64,000 nt of DNA from Hathewaya limosa (GTDB lineage: Bacteria; Bacillota; Clostridia; Clostridiales; Clostridiaceae): assembly GCF_030815255.1 (NCBI RefSeq), contig NZ_JAUSWN010000005.1:66065-130064 (forward strand), in the 5' to 3' direction. Both the position numbers and the translations under genes were made by a program. Below, one piece after another: positions 44,226 to 54,162 of the stretch. The notes under the pieces are model-generated. The model saw nothing but the letters and a program-made list of their open reading frames with translations, was not told the DNA's origin and made no database searches. The first letter of the stretch is position 1. The number at the start of each line of letters is the position of its first letter.

Positions 44226-44312
44226 ATGCAAAGATTGTAGTATGTGAAAAACTTTTGCTTGGAGCCAAATATATGAATATTAAGTTTTTCGTATTTTAAT
44301 CAATCTTTGCAT
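44226..44312. repeat. 87-bp two-part inverted repeat without a gene
   Basis: ATGCAAAGATTG (44226-44237) and CAATCTTTGCAT (44301-44312) are perfect inverted copies. Inside, GAAAAACTT (44246-44254) and AAGTTTTTC (44282-44290) are also perfect. The rest of the 364-bp gap shows only a 15-codon frame at 44196-44240. It could be a small RNA, a MITE-like relic or a leader of the next gene. Confidence 0.6.
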
Positions 44313-44352
44313 TCTCATTTATATACTAAATGTAGAGTGGGGCGAAGAAATT

Positions 44353-44628
44353 ATGAAATATGAAAAAGCACAAAATATATTACCACATAATATAATTGAA
44401 ATGATTCAAGAATATATTGATGGTGGATATCTTTACATACCTAGAAAAAATGAAAACAGAAAGTCTTGGGGGGAAAATACCCAAACTAAAATCTATTTAA
44501 AAGAACGAGATAAAGAAATATTTAATAAGTATTCCCAAGGAATAGCTGTTAAGGTTTTATCTGAGCAGTATTTCTTAACGGAAAGCAGTATTAGAAGAAT
44601 AATTAGAAATGAAAGAAATAATGATTAA
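44353..44628 (+). CDS. CD3324-family HTH protein
   Basis: This is a 91-residue protein with GAGTGGGGCG upstream. It has the family pattern: KAQNILPHNIIEMIQEYIDG GYLYIPRKNENRKSWGE, a basic linker, then an HTH-like helix pair (IAVKVLSEQYFLTESSIRRI IRNER). These small Mor-like proteins occur widely in Clostridium and related genera. A DNA-binding role is likely from the C-terminal HTH, but no regulon is known to me. A terminator follows at once, so it is monocistronic. Confidence 0.8.
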   Translation: MKYEKAQNILPHNIIEMIQEYIDGGYLYIPRKNENRKSWGENTQTKIYLKERDKEIFNKYSQGIAVKVLSEQYFLTESSIRRIIRNERNND

Positions 44629-44633
44629 TATAA

Positions 44634-44675
44634 AAGGCGTATTTTTCACAGTTTTTACTATGAAAAGTATGCCTT
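44634..44675 (+). terminator. Terminator of the CD3324-type gene
   Basis: AAGGCGTATTTTTCA (44634-44648) pairs with TGAAAAGTATGCCTT (44661-44675, two G-U), followed by AAATTTTTATT. The following 300 bp to 44975 show no gene or clear site other than AT-rich promoter-like sequence. Confidence 0.8.
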
Positions 44676-44975
44676 AAATTTTTATTATTTATTACATAGA
44701 AGTTATGGTGTTTTTATATTTTAACTTTAGTTTATACATAGATAAATCCATTTTTAATAGAGGCTCTTGTGATTATAAACATTACAGATTTATTTATGAA
44801 CTTGGGCTTTACATTCTATGATGTTATTATTTATTGAGGAAATACAAGGGAATAAAGTTTTTAGTAATAGTTTTATATTGTAATCTTTTACAAAAGTAAT
44901 TTATAAATAATTTTTTATAAAATAGTAACATAGTACAAAATTTTAGAAGAAGTTTTTAATAGGAGGCAGATAATA

Positions 44976-45782
44976 ATGAGTAAAGAAAAAATAAATCTTC
45001 CACAAGAATTATTTGATAATACACCTTTGGAACCAACAAAGGTTTTTGATAATTTATACTGTATAGGTAGCAGAAGTGTTGTAACATGGGTGCTAAAAAC
45101 ATCTGAAGGGATTATTCTAATTGATTCTATGTGGGATAATCGTGATGCACAATTAATTATTGATGGTATGAAAAAATTAAATTTAAATCCAGAAGAGATT
45201 AAATATATTATCATAACACATGGACATGGAGATCATTATGGTGGTGCACAATTTATTAAGGATAATTATAAAGCGAAAATAGCTATGAGCCAAATAGATT
45301 ATAACTTTATGAATAATGTTAAATGTGGAGCGAATGGACCTAGATCACCAAAATGTTTAGTGGATATTAAAATAAAAGATAGACAAAAAATACAATTAGG
45401 TGATATCACGGTAAATATTATAGATACACCAGGACATACGCCAGGTTGCATATCTTTGATTTTTCCAGTTAAACAAAATGGGAAGGTTTACAATGTAGCT
45501 CAATGGGGTGGTCTTGGAGTTCCAAATGATTTAGAAGCAAAGATAGATTACAGAAAATCTATTGATTATTTTGAAAAGTATGTACAAGCTCAGCAGGTAA
45601 GTGTTGAAATTACAGCACATTTATTTTGTGAAAATGGATATTCGAATTTAGAAATAGTAAGAAATAGAAAATGCAACGAAGAGAACCCGTTTATAATAGG
45701 CCAGGCAGGTATTAAAAATTATTTTAATAATTTAAGAAAGGAAGTAGCGGATAAAATCTCAGAACAAAAGGAACAGGAATAG
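44976..45782 (+). CDS. Metallo-beta-lactamase fold hydrolase (B3-like)
   Basis: This is a 268-residue protein with RBS AGGAGGCAG. The metal motif is THGHGDHYGGAQF (H82, H84, D86, H87), followed by IIDTPGHTPGCISLIFP with the next His. A later His (EITAHLFCENG) completes a B3-subclass-like site. It has no signal peptide, so it works in the cytoplasm. Many such proteins are not beta-lactamases; lactonase, thioesterase or similar activity cannot be told apart here. Isolated gene. Confidence 0.88.
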   Translation: MSKEKINLPQELFDNTPLEPTKVFDNLYCIGSRSVVTWVLKTSEGIILIDSMWDNRDAQLIIDGMKKLNLNPEEIKYIIITHGHGDHYGGAQFIKDNYKAKIAMSQIDYNFMNNVKCGANGPRSPKCLVDIKIKDRQKIQLGDITVNIIDTPGHTPGCISLIFPVKQNGKVYNVAQWGGLGVPNDLEAKIDYRKSIDYFEKYVQAQQVSVEITAHLFCENGYSNLEIVRNRKCNEENPFIIGQAGIKNYFNNLRKEVADKISEQKEQE

Positions 45783-46139
45783 TTATTATAACATTTGGTT
45801 AGTTATTTTACAGGTTATAATCAAGATAGAATGGTTTTATATTATTAAATATTAAAAGTTTATTCAATATAAGTTTACTATTTTTTAACATATTAACAAT
45901 TGTTTTAAAATACTACATGTGTACTTAAATAAGTTAACGAAAATCCTTATATCAATGATTGTTAGTGTATTTTATATTAAAAATTTATTGATAAATAGAC
46001 TTATTTTTATTAAAAATTTGATTTAACGCTTTAGCTGTATAAATTGAGAAAATAACAGGAATTATTGTATAATATTTATAATAAGTTCATAAAATGGAAA
46101 GTTGAAAAATACTATATTCAACAACATGGGAGGCGTTAG
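45783..46139. other. 357-bp gap, no feature seen
   Basis: Very AT-rich sequence. I see no gene, no strong terminator and no long repeat. The promoter of the lipoprotein gene is presumably in the last 100 bp (a TATAAT-like stretch occurs near 46066). Confidence 0.5.
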
Positions 46140-47225
46140 ATGAAGAATAAGAATAAGTTAATTATGATGTTGATATTTTGTTTAGTAGTATTAGGTGGTT
46201 GTGTAGATACAGACTATGAGGTAAAAAGACTAAGAAATAAAACAGAAATAAAGTATTCTAAAAAACAATTAATTAAAATGACCCATGAAAAATATAGTGA
46301 TAGTTATAGAATATTCGGGAACTCAGTAAACAATTTTCAAAATAAAATTCATGCTTGTAAGTATAACAATAGAATATATTATTGTGGTAAAGATATAAGA
46401 GGAATATATAGTGTTGAATTAAGTGGAAAAAATGAAAAAAATATTAATAATGATAGAGCTACATTCCTTAATGTTTATAAAGATAGATTATATTATATAA
46501 ATAATATTGCTAATAATAATACGGAACTTGTATCTGTTAAACTTGATGGAAAAACGGATAGAAGAGTTATATGTGAAAATGTAGGTCAGATTCTTATAAG
46601 AAATGATAAGCTTGTTTATGTAACAAATTTAAAATGTTTAATGGGTAAAATTCCAGCTTATGTAGGAGGTAAGATGATAAGTTATGGATTGAATAGGAAT
46701 GGAAAGAAAAAAATTTTTGATGCAGGGTATGGTTCATCTGTAATTATTGATGAAAAAACTGTTTTAGCATCGTCGCCTATAATTCAAAGTTATATTAGTG
46801 CAAATGGAAAAAGAATTTATCCTCAATGTTCTAAAAACCATCCTAAAATACAGTTTTTGGGCGCATATGAAAATTATATTGTAGTTTTATTAGATAAATC
46901 TACAGATAATGTTGATGATCAGGTATGTGCAATTGAAAAAGATGGAGCTTGTTATAAAATCATTCCTTGTAAAGATGTTAAAAGCAAAATTTTGGTTGGC
47001 AAAAATTTTTATTATTATAACAAGAATAAATTTATGAGTTTTGATTTAATAAGTGGTAGAAAAATAAAATTATTTGAGTATGAATATAAGGATAGTGATT
47101 TATTTGATTTTGAGGGAATTATATACACAAGAATAAATAATAAATTTATAGCTATGTATGACACAAATAAAAAAAAGGTAACAGATGAATTTAGTAATTA
47201 TTTAGAAAAGAAAATAGATAATTAA
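46140..47225 (+). CDS. Lipoprotein with DUF5050-like beta-propeller
   Basis: This is a 361-residue protein with RBS GGGAGGCG. The signal is IMMLIFCLVVLGGCVDTD, with lipobox LGGC. The body is a run of short strands of the type IYYCGKDIRGIYSVELSGKN, LYYINNIANNNTELVSVKLD GKT, which is the DUF5050/WD-like repeat of extracellular clostridial proteins. It is expected on the outer face of the membrane, probably for binding rather than catalysis. It converges with the GxGYxYP gene, and the two share a terminator. Confidence 0.8.
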   Translation: MKNKNKLIMMLIFCLVVLGGCVDTDYEVKRLRNKTEIKYSKKQLIKMTHEKYSDSYRIFGNSVNNFQNKIHACKYNNRIYYCGKDIRGIYSVELSGKNEKNINNDRATFLNVYKDRLYYINNIANNNTELVSVKLDGKTDRRVICENVGQILIRNDKLVYVTNLKCLMGKIPAYVGGKMISYGLNRNGKKKIFDAGYGSSVIIDEKTVLASSPIIQSYISANGKRIYPQCSKNHPKIQFLGAYENYIVVLLDKSTDNVDDQVCAIEKDGACYKIIPCKDVKSKILVGKNFYYYNKNKFMSFDLISGRKIKLFEYEYKDSDLFDFEGIIYTRINNKFIAMYDTNKKKVTDEFSNYLEKKIDN

Positions 47226-47233
47226 ACAATAGA

Positions 47234-47279
47234 TTATATCTAATTATCACTACTATAAATTAGTGATAATTAGATATAA
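47234..47279. terminator. 19-bp perfect bidirectional terminator
   Basis: TTATATCTAATTATCACTA (47234-47252) pairs perfectly with TAGTGATAATTAGATATAA (47261-47279) around an 8-base loop between two convergent genes. Confidence 0.85.
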
Positions 47280-47298
47280 GTTTATTAAAATAAAAAAT

Positions 47299-49014
47299 TT
47301 AATGAGGAATATTTTCTTTAATTAATTTCATAAAAGAATCTGGTGAAACTACTCTTACTTTAGAATTTTTATTCAGTTTATCTACAACATTTTTAATATT
47401 GTTCATATCTTTACTCCATGCATGAACATAAACAAAGGTATATGCATTGGGATCTTTTACATTTGTATATCCTTTTTCAATTCTGTCATTTATATTTTGA
47501 ATAAGTGTATTTTCATCTTCAAGTTCATGCCAAAGTAAATCCCTACAAGATACAATAGGTTTATTATTTGACCAAGATATTTTACCATGATAGTCATCAT
47601 GTTTGTGATAATTAAGGTAAAATAAACCATCAATATTGGAGTGACATGTGAACTTATTCCAGACTTTATTATCATAAAAAGAATCATCATCAATTATAAC
47701 TACATAATTTTCATCAACATTTTTCATATATTTATTTAAAGATTTTGTATATGTTTTTAATTTGTTTTTAGGAAACTTACTAGGATATATATATCCCATA
47801 CCAGAAGGTGGTACTAAAAAATTATCTTTATTTAATCCGGTACTAGCATCTTTATAATATTCTTTAAATACAGTGGGAGCTAGATAGTAAAGTGATGGAC
47901 TTATTGTCCATCCCATATTAAATTGTCCTCTATTTGGTGAACCATACCATTTAGGTGAATTATAATTACTACCAAGAAGCCATTGTTGATTATCACCATC
48001 GGACATAACAATAGTTACATAATGAACATTATCTTCTTTTTTTATTTTCTTACTAGATTTTTGTTTTATTGGATTAGATGGAAAGGCACTTAAAACAGTT
48101 AAATTGTATGACCAATCAGATGCTACCATACTAATTCCATATTTTGATGTAATGGATACATTTTCATGCTCATCAGGTCCCCAACCTAAACATATCCCAT
48201 TAGTTTTCATAGATTTAAAAACTTTTTCTCTTAAAGTTTTATCAGAAATACTATCTTCGTAAAAAATTAAGGATTTTGTCATTATGGCATAATCTCTTAG
48301 AGCAACAGCTTTACTAGGAGATAACTCTATAACAGTAGAATGATTTAATCCAGAATTCCACAAGTTATCATATGCCCAATTTTTATCCGTATTTCTACAA
48401 TCTTTAACTAGATTTGTTATACCGCAATTTCTAACTAAACCTTCAAGATTTCTATCTATAGCTATACAATTTTTTAAAGAGGCAAGAGAACAAGCGTTAT
48501 TAATAGAAGGATCTTTTAAAGAATTACGACTATAAAGTACATATCCATGTATAAAAGGCCTAAATTTTTTTATTAATGTCCAAGGATTTTCAACTAATTC
48601 ATAAGTGACACCGTAATGATTTTTTAGATCTTCAAGCCAAATTTTATAATCAGGTTGTAAAGAGTTAAGGGTATAAATTTGAGACTCTGATCTATTAGAA
48701 ATTAAACCTTGAAGTGTGGCTATCATAGTTTTTTCTTCTTCAATCATATAATCCTGAGATATAACATAAAGATGTTTAGGAATTTTTGAATTCTTTATAT
48801 AAGGATTGTTATTGGAAGTGATAGGAATTTTATTCTGTTGTTTTATTTCATAATTATTATTAGTAGAATTACATGGATTTAATGTGGTAATACTTTGGTT
48901 ATTTTTTTTATTAGGAGTAACTACTGTATATATGTTAAACGAAGTAAAAAAAATGGTACAAATAAAGAGAGAAATAATTAATTTTGATATATGTTTTTTA
49001 AAAAAATTTTGCAT
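47299..49014 (-). CDS. Secreted GxGYxYP family putative glycoside hydrolase
   Basis: This is a 571-residue minus-strand protein. A signal-anchor (ISKLIISLFICTIFFTSFNI) and a polar linker precede an N-terminal domain typical of the family (LYVISQDYMIEEEKTMIATL QGLISN). The catalytic-type domain has HYVTIVMSDGDNQQWLLGSN, FNMGWTISPSLYYLAPTVFK and the defining motif PPSGMGYIYPSKFP (GMGYIYP). No enzyme of this family has a well-known substrate to my knowledge. It is transcribed away from the exopolysaccharide synthesis genes across a 352-bp shared promoter region, suggesting a role in trimming or releasing that polymer. Confidence 0.85.
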   Translation of the reverse strand: MQNFFKKHISKLIISLFICTIFFTSFNIYTVVTPNKKNNQSITTLNPCNSTNNNYEIKQQNKIPITSNNNPYIKNSKIPKHLYVISQDYMIEEEKTMIATLQGLISNRSESQIYTLNSLQPDYKIWLEDLKNHYGVTYELVENPWTLIKKFRPFIHGYVLYSRNSLKDPSINNACSLASLKNCIAIDRNLEGLVRNCGITNLVKDCRNTDKNWAYDNLWNSGLNHSTVIELSPSKAVALRDYAIMTKSLIFYEDSISDKTLREKVFKSMKTNGICLGWGPDEHENVSITSKYGISMVASDWSYNLTVLSAFPSNPIKQKSSKKIKKEDNVHYVTIVMSDGDNQQWLLGSNYNSPKWYGSPNRGQFNMGWTISPSLYYLAPTVFKEYYKDASTGLNKDNFLVPPSGMGYIYPSKFPKNKLKTYTKSLNKYMKNVDENYVVIIDDDSFYDNKVWNKFTCHSNIDGLFYLNYHKHDDYHGKISWSNNKPIVSCRDLLWHELEDENTLIQNINDRIEKGYTNVKDPNAYTFVYVHAWSKDMNNIKNVVDKLNKNSKVRVVSPDSFMKLIKENIPH

Positions 49015-49366
49015 ATATATTCACCTCAAATTTATTACTTAATAAATTTAGTATGATCAGTTATAGAAAAAATATAAAATTTTTTAGTTACTTTCAACTA
49101 GATAGGAAGTAACTTTTTTTAATTAAAGGAAAGGTTTGCTAGAAACATTGCCAGGAATACCAATGATTTTTTATATAAATATCCAAAATACCTGTGTTAT
49201 AATTTAAACACAAAATTAAATTGTTAATTAAAAATTCATAAATATGTTATAAACCATAATTAAAAATCTATAAATATATTAGGTATTAAGTAATTTTTTA
49301 AAAATAAGTGTTATAGGTTTTTCGAAGGTACAATTAATGATAAATTCAGAAAGAAGGTGAGAATGA
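49015..49366. promoter_or_regulatory. Divergent promoter region of the exopolysaccharide locus
   Basis: This holds a hairpin, AGTTACTT/AAGTAACT, then T7 (~49085-49120). Two imperfect direct repeats of 24 bp with a 32-bp period lie at 49226-49249 and 49258-49281 (AATTAAAAATTCATAAATAT and AATTAAAAATCTATAAATAT). These may bind a regulator; no riboswitch was recognised. Confidence 0.5.
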
Positions 49367-51481
49367 ATGAAGAGATATCTACAAGTATGTACTATATTTT
49401 TGGCCTTATTTTTATGTATATATAACTTTGGTTATATGTTAAGAAATTACATAAATATGAATAAGGATACAAATATAGAACAGATTGCGAGAGCAGCCGG
49501 AAAAAGTTTAGAAGTCTATAAAAATGGTAAATGGCAGAAGATATTTTTAAAAGGTGTAAATCTTGGAGCTGCTAAACCAGGATATTTCCCAGGTGAATTT
49601 GGTATAACCAAGGAAGAATATTTGAGATGGTTTAGACAGATAAAAGATATGAATTCCAATGTAATTAGAGTATATACATTACAAATGCCAGCTTTTTATG
49701 AGGCACTTTTTGAATTTAATAAACATACCATTGAACCTCTTTATATAATACATGGAGTATGGGAAGATGAAGAAGATATGGCACAGGAACTAGATGCATT
49801 TAACCCTAATATAATTGATACTTTTAAATTAGAAATTTCAAGGGTTATCGATGTGGTTCATGGTAATTATAATCTAAAAAAAATTCCAGGAAAGGCATAT
49901 GGAAATTATACATATGATATATCACCATATGTTATAGGATATATTTTAGGAATAGAATGGGATCCTTATTTTGTGAAAGAAACTAATGCAAGACATAAGG
50001 GACTAAAAGATTTTAATGGAAAATGGCTTTACACACAAAAATCCAAGCCAATAGAAATATTTTTTGCTAATGTAGGAGATTATGCAATAAGTTATGAAAC
50101 AAAAAAGTATAAAATGCAAAAACCAATTGCATTTACAAATTGGTTAACTACAGATGTTATAGAGCATAAAAATGATGTGGAAGAATCAAATCGAATAGCT
50201 AATATTAATACTGAAACTATAAAATCTAAAAAAGAATTTTTAAGTGGATTATTTGCATCTTACCACATATATCCATATTATCCTGACTTTTTGAATTTTG
50301 ACCATAAATATATAAATTTCAAGGATGAAGATGGGAATAACAATTCTTATAAAGCGTATCTTAAGGAATTAATGACTTATCATAATATACCAGTTGTAGT
50401 ATCTGAATTTGGTATACCGACATCAAGAGGGATTACACATAAAGATTTAGTTAAGGGATTTAATCAAGGAATGATCGATGAAATTGAACAAGGAAAAATG
50501 AATAAAAAAATGCTTAAAGACATATATGAGGAAGGTTATGCAGGAGCCATAGTGTTTTCATGGCAAGATGAATGGTTTAAAAGAACATGGAATACCATGG
50601 ATATGGATGATCCTCATAGTAGAGCATATTGGGCAGATAAAATGACTAATGAGCAATTTTTTGGACTCCTTTCTTTTGATTCAGGAGAAAATAAATCTAC
50701 AGTTTATGTAGACGGAAATATTGAGGATTGGGAAGAGAAAGATTTGGTGACTAAAGGAGATAAAATAAGGCTTTATATGAAAAGTGATGAGGCATATTTA
50801 TATCTTAGAGTAAATAAAGAAAATTTGAATTTAGATAAAGAAGAGATTTTAATTCCAATTGATATAACAAGAAAATCAGGAGTAAATAGCATAGAGGGGT
50901 ATAAGGGTACCTTTAATAAAAAAGCAGATTTTATAATTTCTATAAAGGGTAAAAAAAATTCCAAAATTTTAGTTAATGATTATTATAATGTTTTTGAATT
51001 TCTATTCAATGGCAAAGTAGCAAGAGATAGTAAAATCGATAAATTTAGTGTATTAAAGCAAAGGATATTTAGGGAATCTATTATACCTACTACGGGAGAA
51101 ATATTAAAAAATCAAGATGTTGAGGTAGGAAACTTAATACATGGAAATGGAAATCCTGAAGATAAAGGATATAATTCTTTAGCGGATTTTAATATAAATG
51201 GTGATGATATCGAGATAAGAATTCCTTGGCTTATGTTAAATGTAAGCAATCCAGCGAAGAAATTAGTTCTTGATGATTTTAATAAAATCAATTTTATCAG
51301 AGGAATAGAAATAAAAAATATAAATGTGGGAGCTTATGTTGCGGAAAATAAGGTTATAAAACATGAAGCTAGTATGCAAAGGTATAGTTGGGAAAAATGG
51401 AATTTACCTAAATATCATGAAAGGTTAAAAAAATCTTATTATATAATGCAGGAAGCCTTTAAGAATATAGATAGAAGGTGA
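49367..51481 (+). CDS. Membrane-anchored clan-A-like glycoside hydrolase with C-terminal binding domain
   Basis: This 704-residue protein has an RBS AAGGTGAG and an N-terminal anchor (VCTIFLALFLCIYNFGYML). The TIM-barrel part begins FLKGVNLGAAKPGYFPGEFG and has YVIGYILGIEWDP, with a likely acid/base Glu at the end of strand 4, and VVVSEFGIPTSRG, with a likely nucleophile Glu on strand 7. That is the clan GH-A layout. Residues from ~440 form a beta-rich domain (VYVDGNIEDWEEKDLV) like family 9-type carbohydrate-binding modules. It opens an operon with the HEAT, GT2 and deacetylase genes and probably acts on the polymer they make. Confidence 0.75.
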   Translation: MKRYLQVCTIFLALFLCIYNFGYMLRNYINMNKDTNIEQIARAAGKSLEVYKNGKWQKIFLKGVNLGAAKPGYFPGEFGITKEEYLRWFRQIKDMNSNVIRVYTLQMPAFYEALFEFNKHTIEPLYIIHGVWEDEEDMAQELDAFNPNIIDTFKLEISRVIDVVHGNYNLKKIPGKAYGNYTYDISPYVIGYILGIEWDPYFVKETNARHKGLKDFNGKWLYTQKSKPIEIFFANVGDYAISYETKKYKMQKPIAFTNWLTTDVIEHKNDVEESNRIANINTETIKSKKEFLSGLFASYHIYPYYPDFLNFDHKYINFKDEDGNNNSYKAYLKELMTYHNIPVVVSEFGIPTSRGITHKDLVKGFNQGMIDEIEQGKMNKKMLKDIYEEGYAGAIVFSWQDEWFKRTWNTMDMDDPHSRAYWADKMTNEQFFGLLSFDSGENKSTVYVDGNIEDWEEKDLVTKGDKIRLYMKSDEAYLYLRVNKENLNLDKEEILIPIDITRKSGVNSIEGYKGTFNKKADFIISIKGKKNSKILVNDYYNVFEFLFNGKVARDSKIDKFSVLKQRIFRESIIPTTGEILKNQDVEVGNLIHGNGNPEDKGYNSLADFNINGDDIEIRIPWLMLNVSNPAKKLVLDDFNKINFIRGIEIKNINVGAYVAENKVIKHEASMQRYSWEKWNLPKYHERLKKSYYIMQEAFKNIDRR

Positions 51482-51486
51482 GTTTT

Positions 51487-52584
51487 ATGATCAAATTATG
51501 TTTTTATGTTATTTTAATATTTTTATATTATTTAATAAGTATATACATATATATAATCTTTAGTTATGTTAAAGATAAAAAGAAATCTAGAAAATTAAGT
51601 GGTTTAAATAAAACTATAGGCAATGTTATATCTTATGAAATAGATAATTTTAAATTAGGCAAAGAAGTAAATAAGGAAGTAGTATGGAAAATAAAAAAAC
51701 TTATTAAAAGGAAAATTTATCGTCAGTATATATGTGAATATCTTTTATATAGAAAAAAATATGACAGGGAATTAATTATAGATTTTATAAAGCATACAAA
51801 AATTTTAGATAATATTTTAAATGAAAAAGTTAAAGATGAATTTGATAATGCTTATAAAGTAAGACTTATAGGTGAGTTTAAAATAGAAAAGTACTATAAA
51901 AGATTGCTGGAAGGTTGTAATAATAGTTCAATATATGTACAGGTAAATGCAATAAAGGCATTGAGTAATCTAGGAAAGTTAGCTTACTTTATGAAGGGGT
52001 TAAAAATAATTATACATTCATCAACTTTTATACATTCTAATGTGTTGATTGAAAGTATTAGTAAATTCAAAGGAAACAAAGCTGAGTTAAATAAAAGATT
52101 GGAAAAAGAGCTTAGTAAGGATTATAGCAAGCTAAATGAGATTGTTTTATCATATTTCATCAATATAAATTATGAAAATGGAAAGAAATCTGTATATGAT
52201 GTATTACAAGATAATAATACGGACAAAGAAATAAAAATTTTATGTATCAAGTATTTTATAAAGGTTATATGGGATGAGGTAAAGGAAGAGTTATTAAATC
52301 TATTATCTCATGAAGATTGGGAAATCAGAGCTTTAAGTGCACAGGCCTTAAAAAATTATGATGATAAAAATGTGATTTTAAAGTTGAGAGACTCATTGAA
52401 AGATATTAACGATTATGTAAGAGAGAGTTCGGCAACTGCATTATATTGTCTTACTAAGGATAAAGAAGAATTAGTAAATATTATATATGAAGATAATATA
52501 GATGCAGCTAATGCTATGTTAAATATATTAAGTGAGAAACATGGATTAATGGTAAAACAAGATTTATTTGAAAAAATCATTTAA
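51487..52584 (+). CDS. Membrane-anchored HEAT-repeat protein
   Basis: I start this at ATG 51487, six bases after AAGGTG, giving 365 residues. One N-terminal membrane helix (FYVILIFLYYLISIYIYIIF) is followed by helical repeats. The clearest are YVQVNAIKALSNLGKLAYF, HEDWEIRALSAQALKNYDD and INDYVRESSATALYCLTKD, which are HEAT-type. HEAT proteins act as scaffolds. Next to a polymerising glycosyltransferase this one may hold the synthase and modifying enzymes together. Its start overlaps the end of the glycosidase gene region by the shared RBS. Confidence 0.75.
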   Translation: MIKLCFYVILIFLYYLISIYIYIIFSYVKDKKKSRKLSGLNKTIGNVISYEIDNFKLGKEVNKEVVWKIKKLIKRKIYRQYICEYLLYRKKYDRELIIDFIKHTKILDNILNEKVKDEFDNAYKVRLIGEFKIEKYYKRLLEGCNNSSIYVQVNAIKALSNLGKLAYFMKGLKIIIHSSTFIHSNVLIESISKFKGNKAELNKRLEKELSKDYSKLNEIVLSYFININYENGKKSVYDVLQDNNTDKEIKILCIKYFIKVIWDEVKEELLNLLSHEDWEIRALSAQALKNYDDKNVILKLRDSLKDINDYVRESSATALYCLTKDKEELVNIIYEDNIDAANAMLNILSEKHGLMVKQDLFEKII

Positions 52585-52650
52585 TGAAAAAGAATAAAAA
52601 GGAGTATTCATTATTATTAAAAAGGTTTTAATAATTTAGGAGAAAATAAT

Positions 52651-54039
52651 ATGGACCTAAGCAAAATAGTATTAATATTAGATAATATGGTTTTAATATA
52701 TTCAGTTGTAATGTTTTCAGTATTTTTTATCTTTGTTATTGCCTCTGCTTTAAGTTTTAATAAGTATAGACAAACTGAAAAATTTATATACAACTTTAAT
52801 TTAAATAAGTCTAAAGAGTATATTCCAATATCTTTGCTTGTGCCAGCTTATAATGAAGAAGTGACTATTTGTAATACTATAGATTCATTAATATCTTTAG
52901 ATTACAAAGAATATGAAATAATTGTAATAAGTGATGGTTCTAAGGATAATACAGTGGAGTTAGTTAAAAGAAAATATAATTTAAAGTACATATACAAGCC
53001 TATGAAAAATAATATAGCAACTAATGAGGTGGTAGCTGTATATAAGGGAAGTAAGGATGATATTTCTATAATATTAATAGATAAAATAAATGGTGGTAAG
53101 GCGGATGCACTAAATGTAGGTATTAATTATTCTAGTTATCCTATCTTCGTAGCAATAGATGCAGATTCAATATTGCAGAAAGATTCTCTAGAAAAAATAG
53201 TAATACCTTTTATGCAAAATGAGAAAACAATAGCAGTAGGAGGTAATATAAAAATATCTAACTTTACTACTATAAAAGATGGAACAGTTATAAAGGTAGA
53301 AAAACCCAAAGGATTAATAGTACCTTTTCAGATCATTGAATATTTAAGAGCCTTTTTAACTAATAGGATGGTATGGGGAATTTTTAATATGAATTTAATA
53401 ATTTCAGGTGCTTTTGGTGCATTTAATAAACAGGTTGTTATGGAAATAGGTGGTTATAAAAGTGATACGGTAGGCGAAGATATGGAACTAGTTATGAGAA
53501 TGCATAAACATTTTTTAAGAAATAAAGAAGAATATTATATAGGATTTACACCAGATGCAAACTGCTATACACAAGCACCAAATACTTTAAAGGGTTTAAA
53601 GACTCAACGAAAAAGATGGCAAATTGGATTAATACACAGTATGTCTATACATAAATCAATGTTTTTAAATTCAAAATGGTTTTTAGCAAAAAGTTATTTT
53701 TTACTTTTTGAACTTATAACACCCATAGTTGAGTTATTTGGAGTAGGAGTAATTACACTAGCTTTTTTATGTAAAATAATTAATTTACAGTTGTTATTTC
53801 AGTATTATTTTATAATAATTGTTTATGGATTATCAATTTCTATTGCATCTATATTATTTGAACTTTATGCCTTTAAAGAATCAGTAAAAGCAAATGTAAT
53901 TTTAAAATTAATATTAGTGTCTATTATTGAAGGTATAGGTTATAGACAACTGATAAGTTTATACAGGGTATCTGCCTTTATAGGTTATAATAAAAATAAA
54001 CATAAATGGGGAAGTATTAAAAGGACTAAGCAAAATTAG
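52651..54039 (+). CDS. Processive GT2 polysaccharide synthase
   Basis: This is a 462-residue membrane glycosyltransferase. An N-terminal membrane helix (~10-36) precedes the GT2 domain: ISLLVPAYNEEVTICNTIDS, VISDGSKDNTVELVK (first Asp), INGGKADALNVGIN, VAIDADSIL (DxD), GEDMELVMRMHKH (catalytic base region) and LKTQRKRWQIG (QxxRW). C-terminal helices near 355-375, 385-415 and 420-440 form the channel. This is the layout of PgaC, hyaluronan and cellulose-type synthases. The deacetylase behind it suggests an N-acetylhexosamine polymer. Confidence 0.92.
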   Translation: MDLSKIVLILDNMVLIYSVVMFSVFFIFVIASALSFNKYRQTEKFIYNFNLNKSKEYIPISLLVPAYNEEVTICNTIDSLISLDYKEYEIIVISDGSKDNTVELVKRKYNLKYIYKPMKNNIATNEVVAVYKGSKDDISIILIDKINGGKADALNVGINYSSYPIFVAIDADSILQKDSLEKIVIPFMQNEKTIAVGGNIKISNFTTIKDGTVIKVEKPKGLIVPFQIIEYLRAFLTNRMVWGIFNMNLIISGAFGAFNKQVVMEIGGYKSDTVGEDMELVMRMHKHFLRNKEEYYIGFTPDANCYTQAPNTLKGLKTQRKRWQIGLIHSMSIHKSMFLNSKWFLAKSYFLLFELITPIVELFGVGVITLAFLCKIINLQLLFQYYFIIIVYGLSISIASILFELYAFKESVKANVILKLILVSIIEGIGYRQLISLYRVSAFIGYNKNKHKWGSIKRTKQN

Positions 54040-54162
54040 TTGAAATTTAAGCTTGCTTAAAAAATCAGATAAAAATTATACACTACAAATATATTAAATA
54101 ATACTTTATAATAAAATAGAATATTAGTATATACGCAAGAGAAGGATCAAAGGGAGGAAGAT

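Noticed and set aside
44196..44240. 15-codon frame MSARKKVVSSMQRL with a fair RBS
   Set aside because: Too short, no context, and it overlaps one arm of the inverted repeat; kept only as a note.
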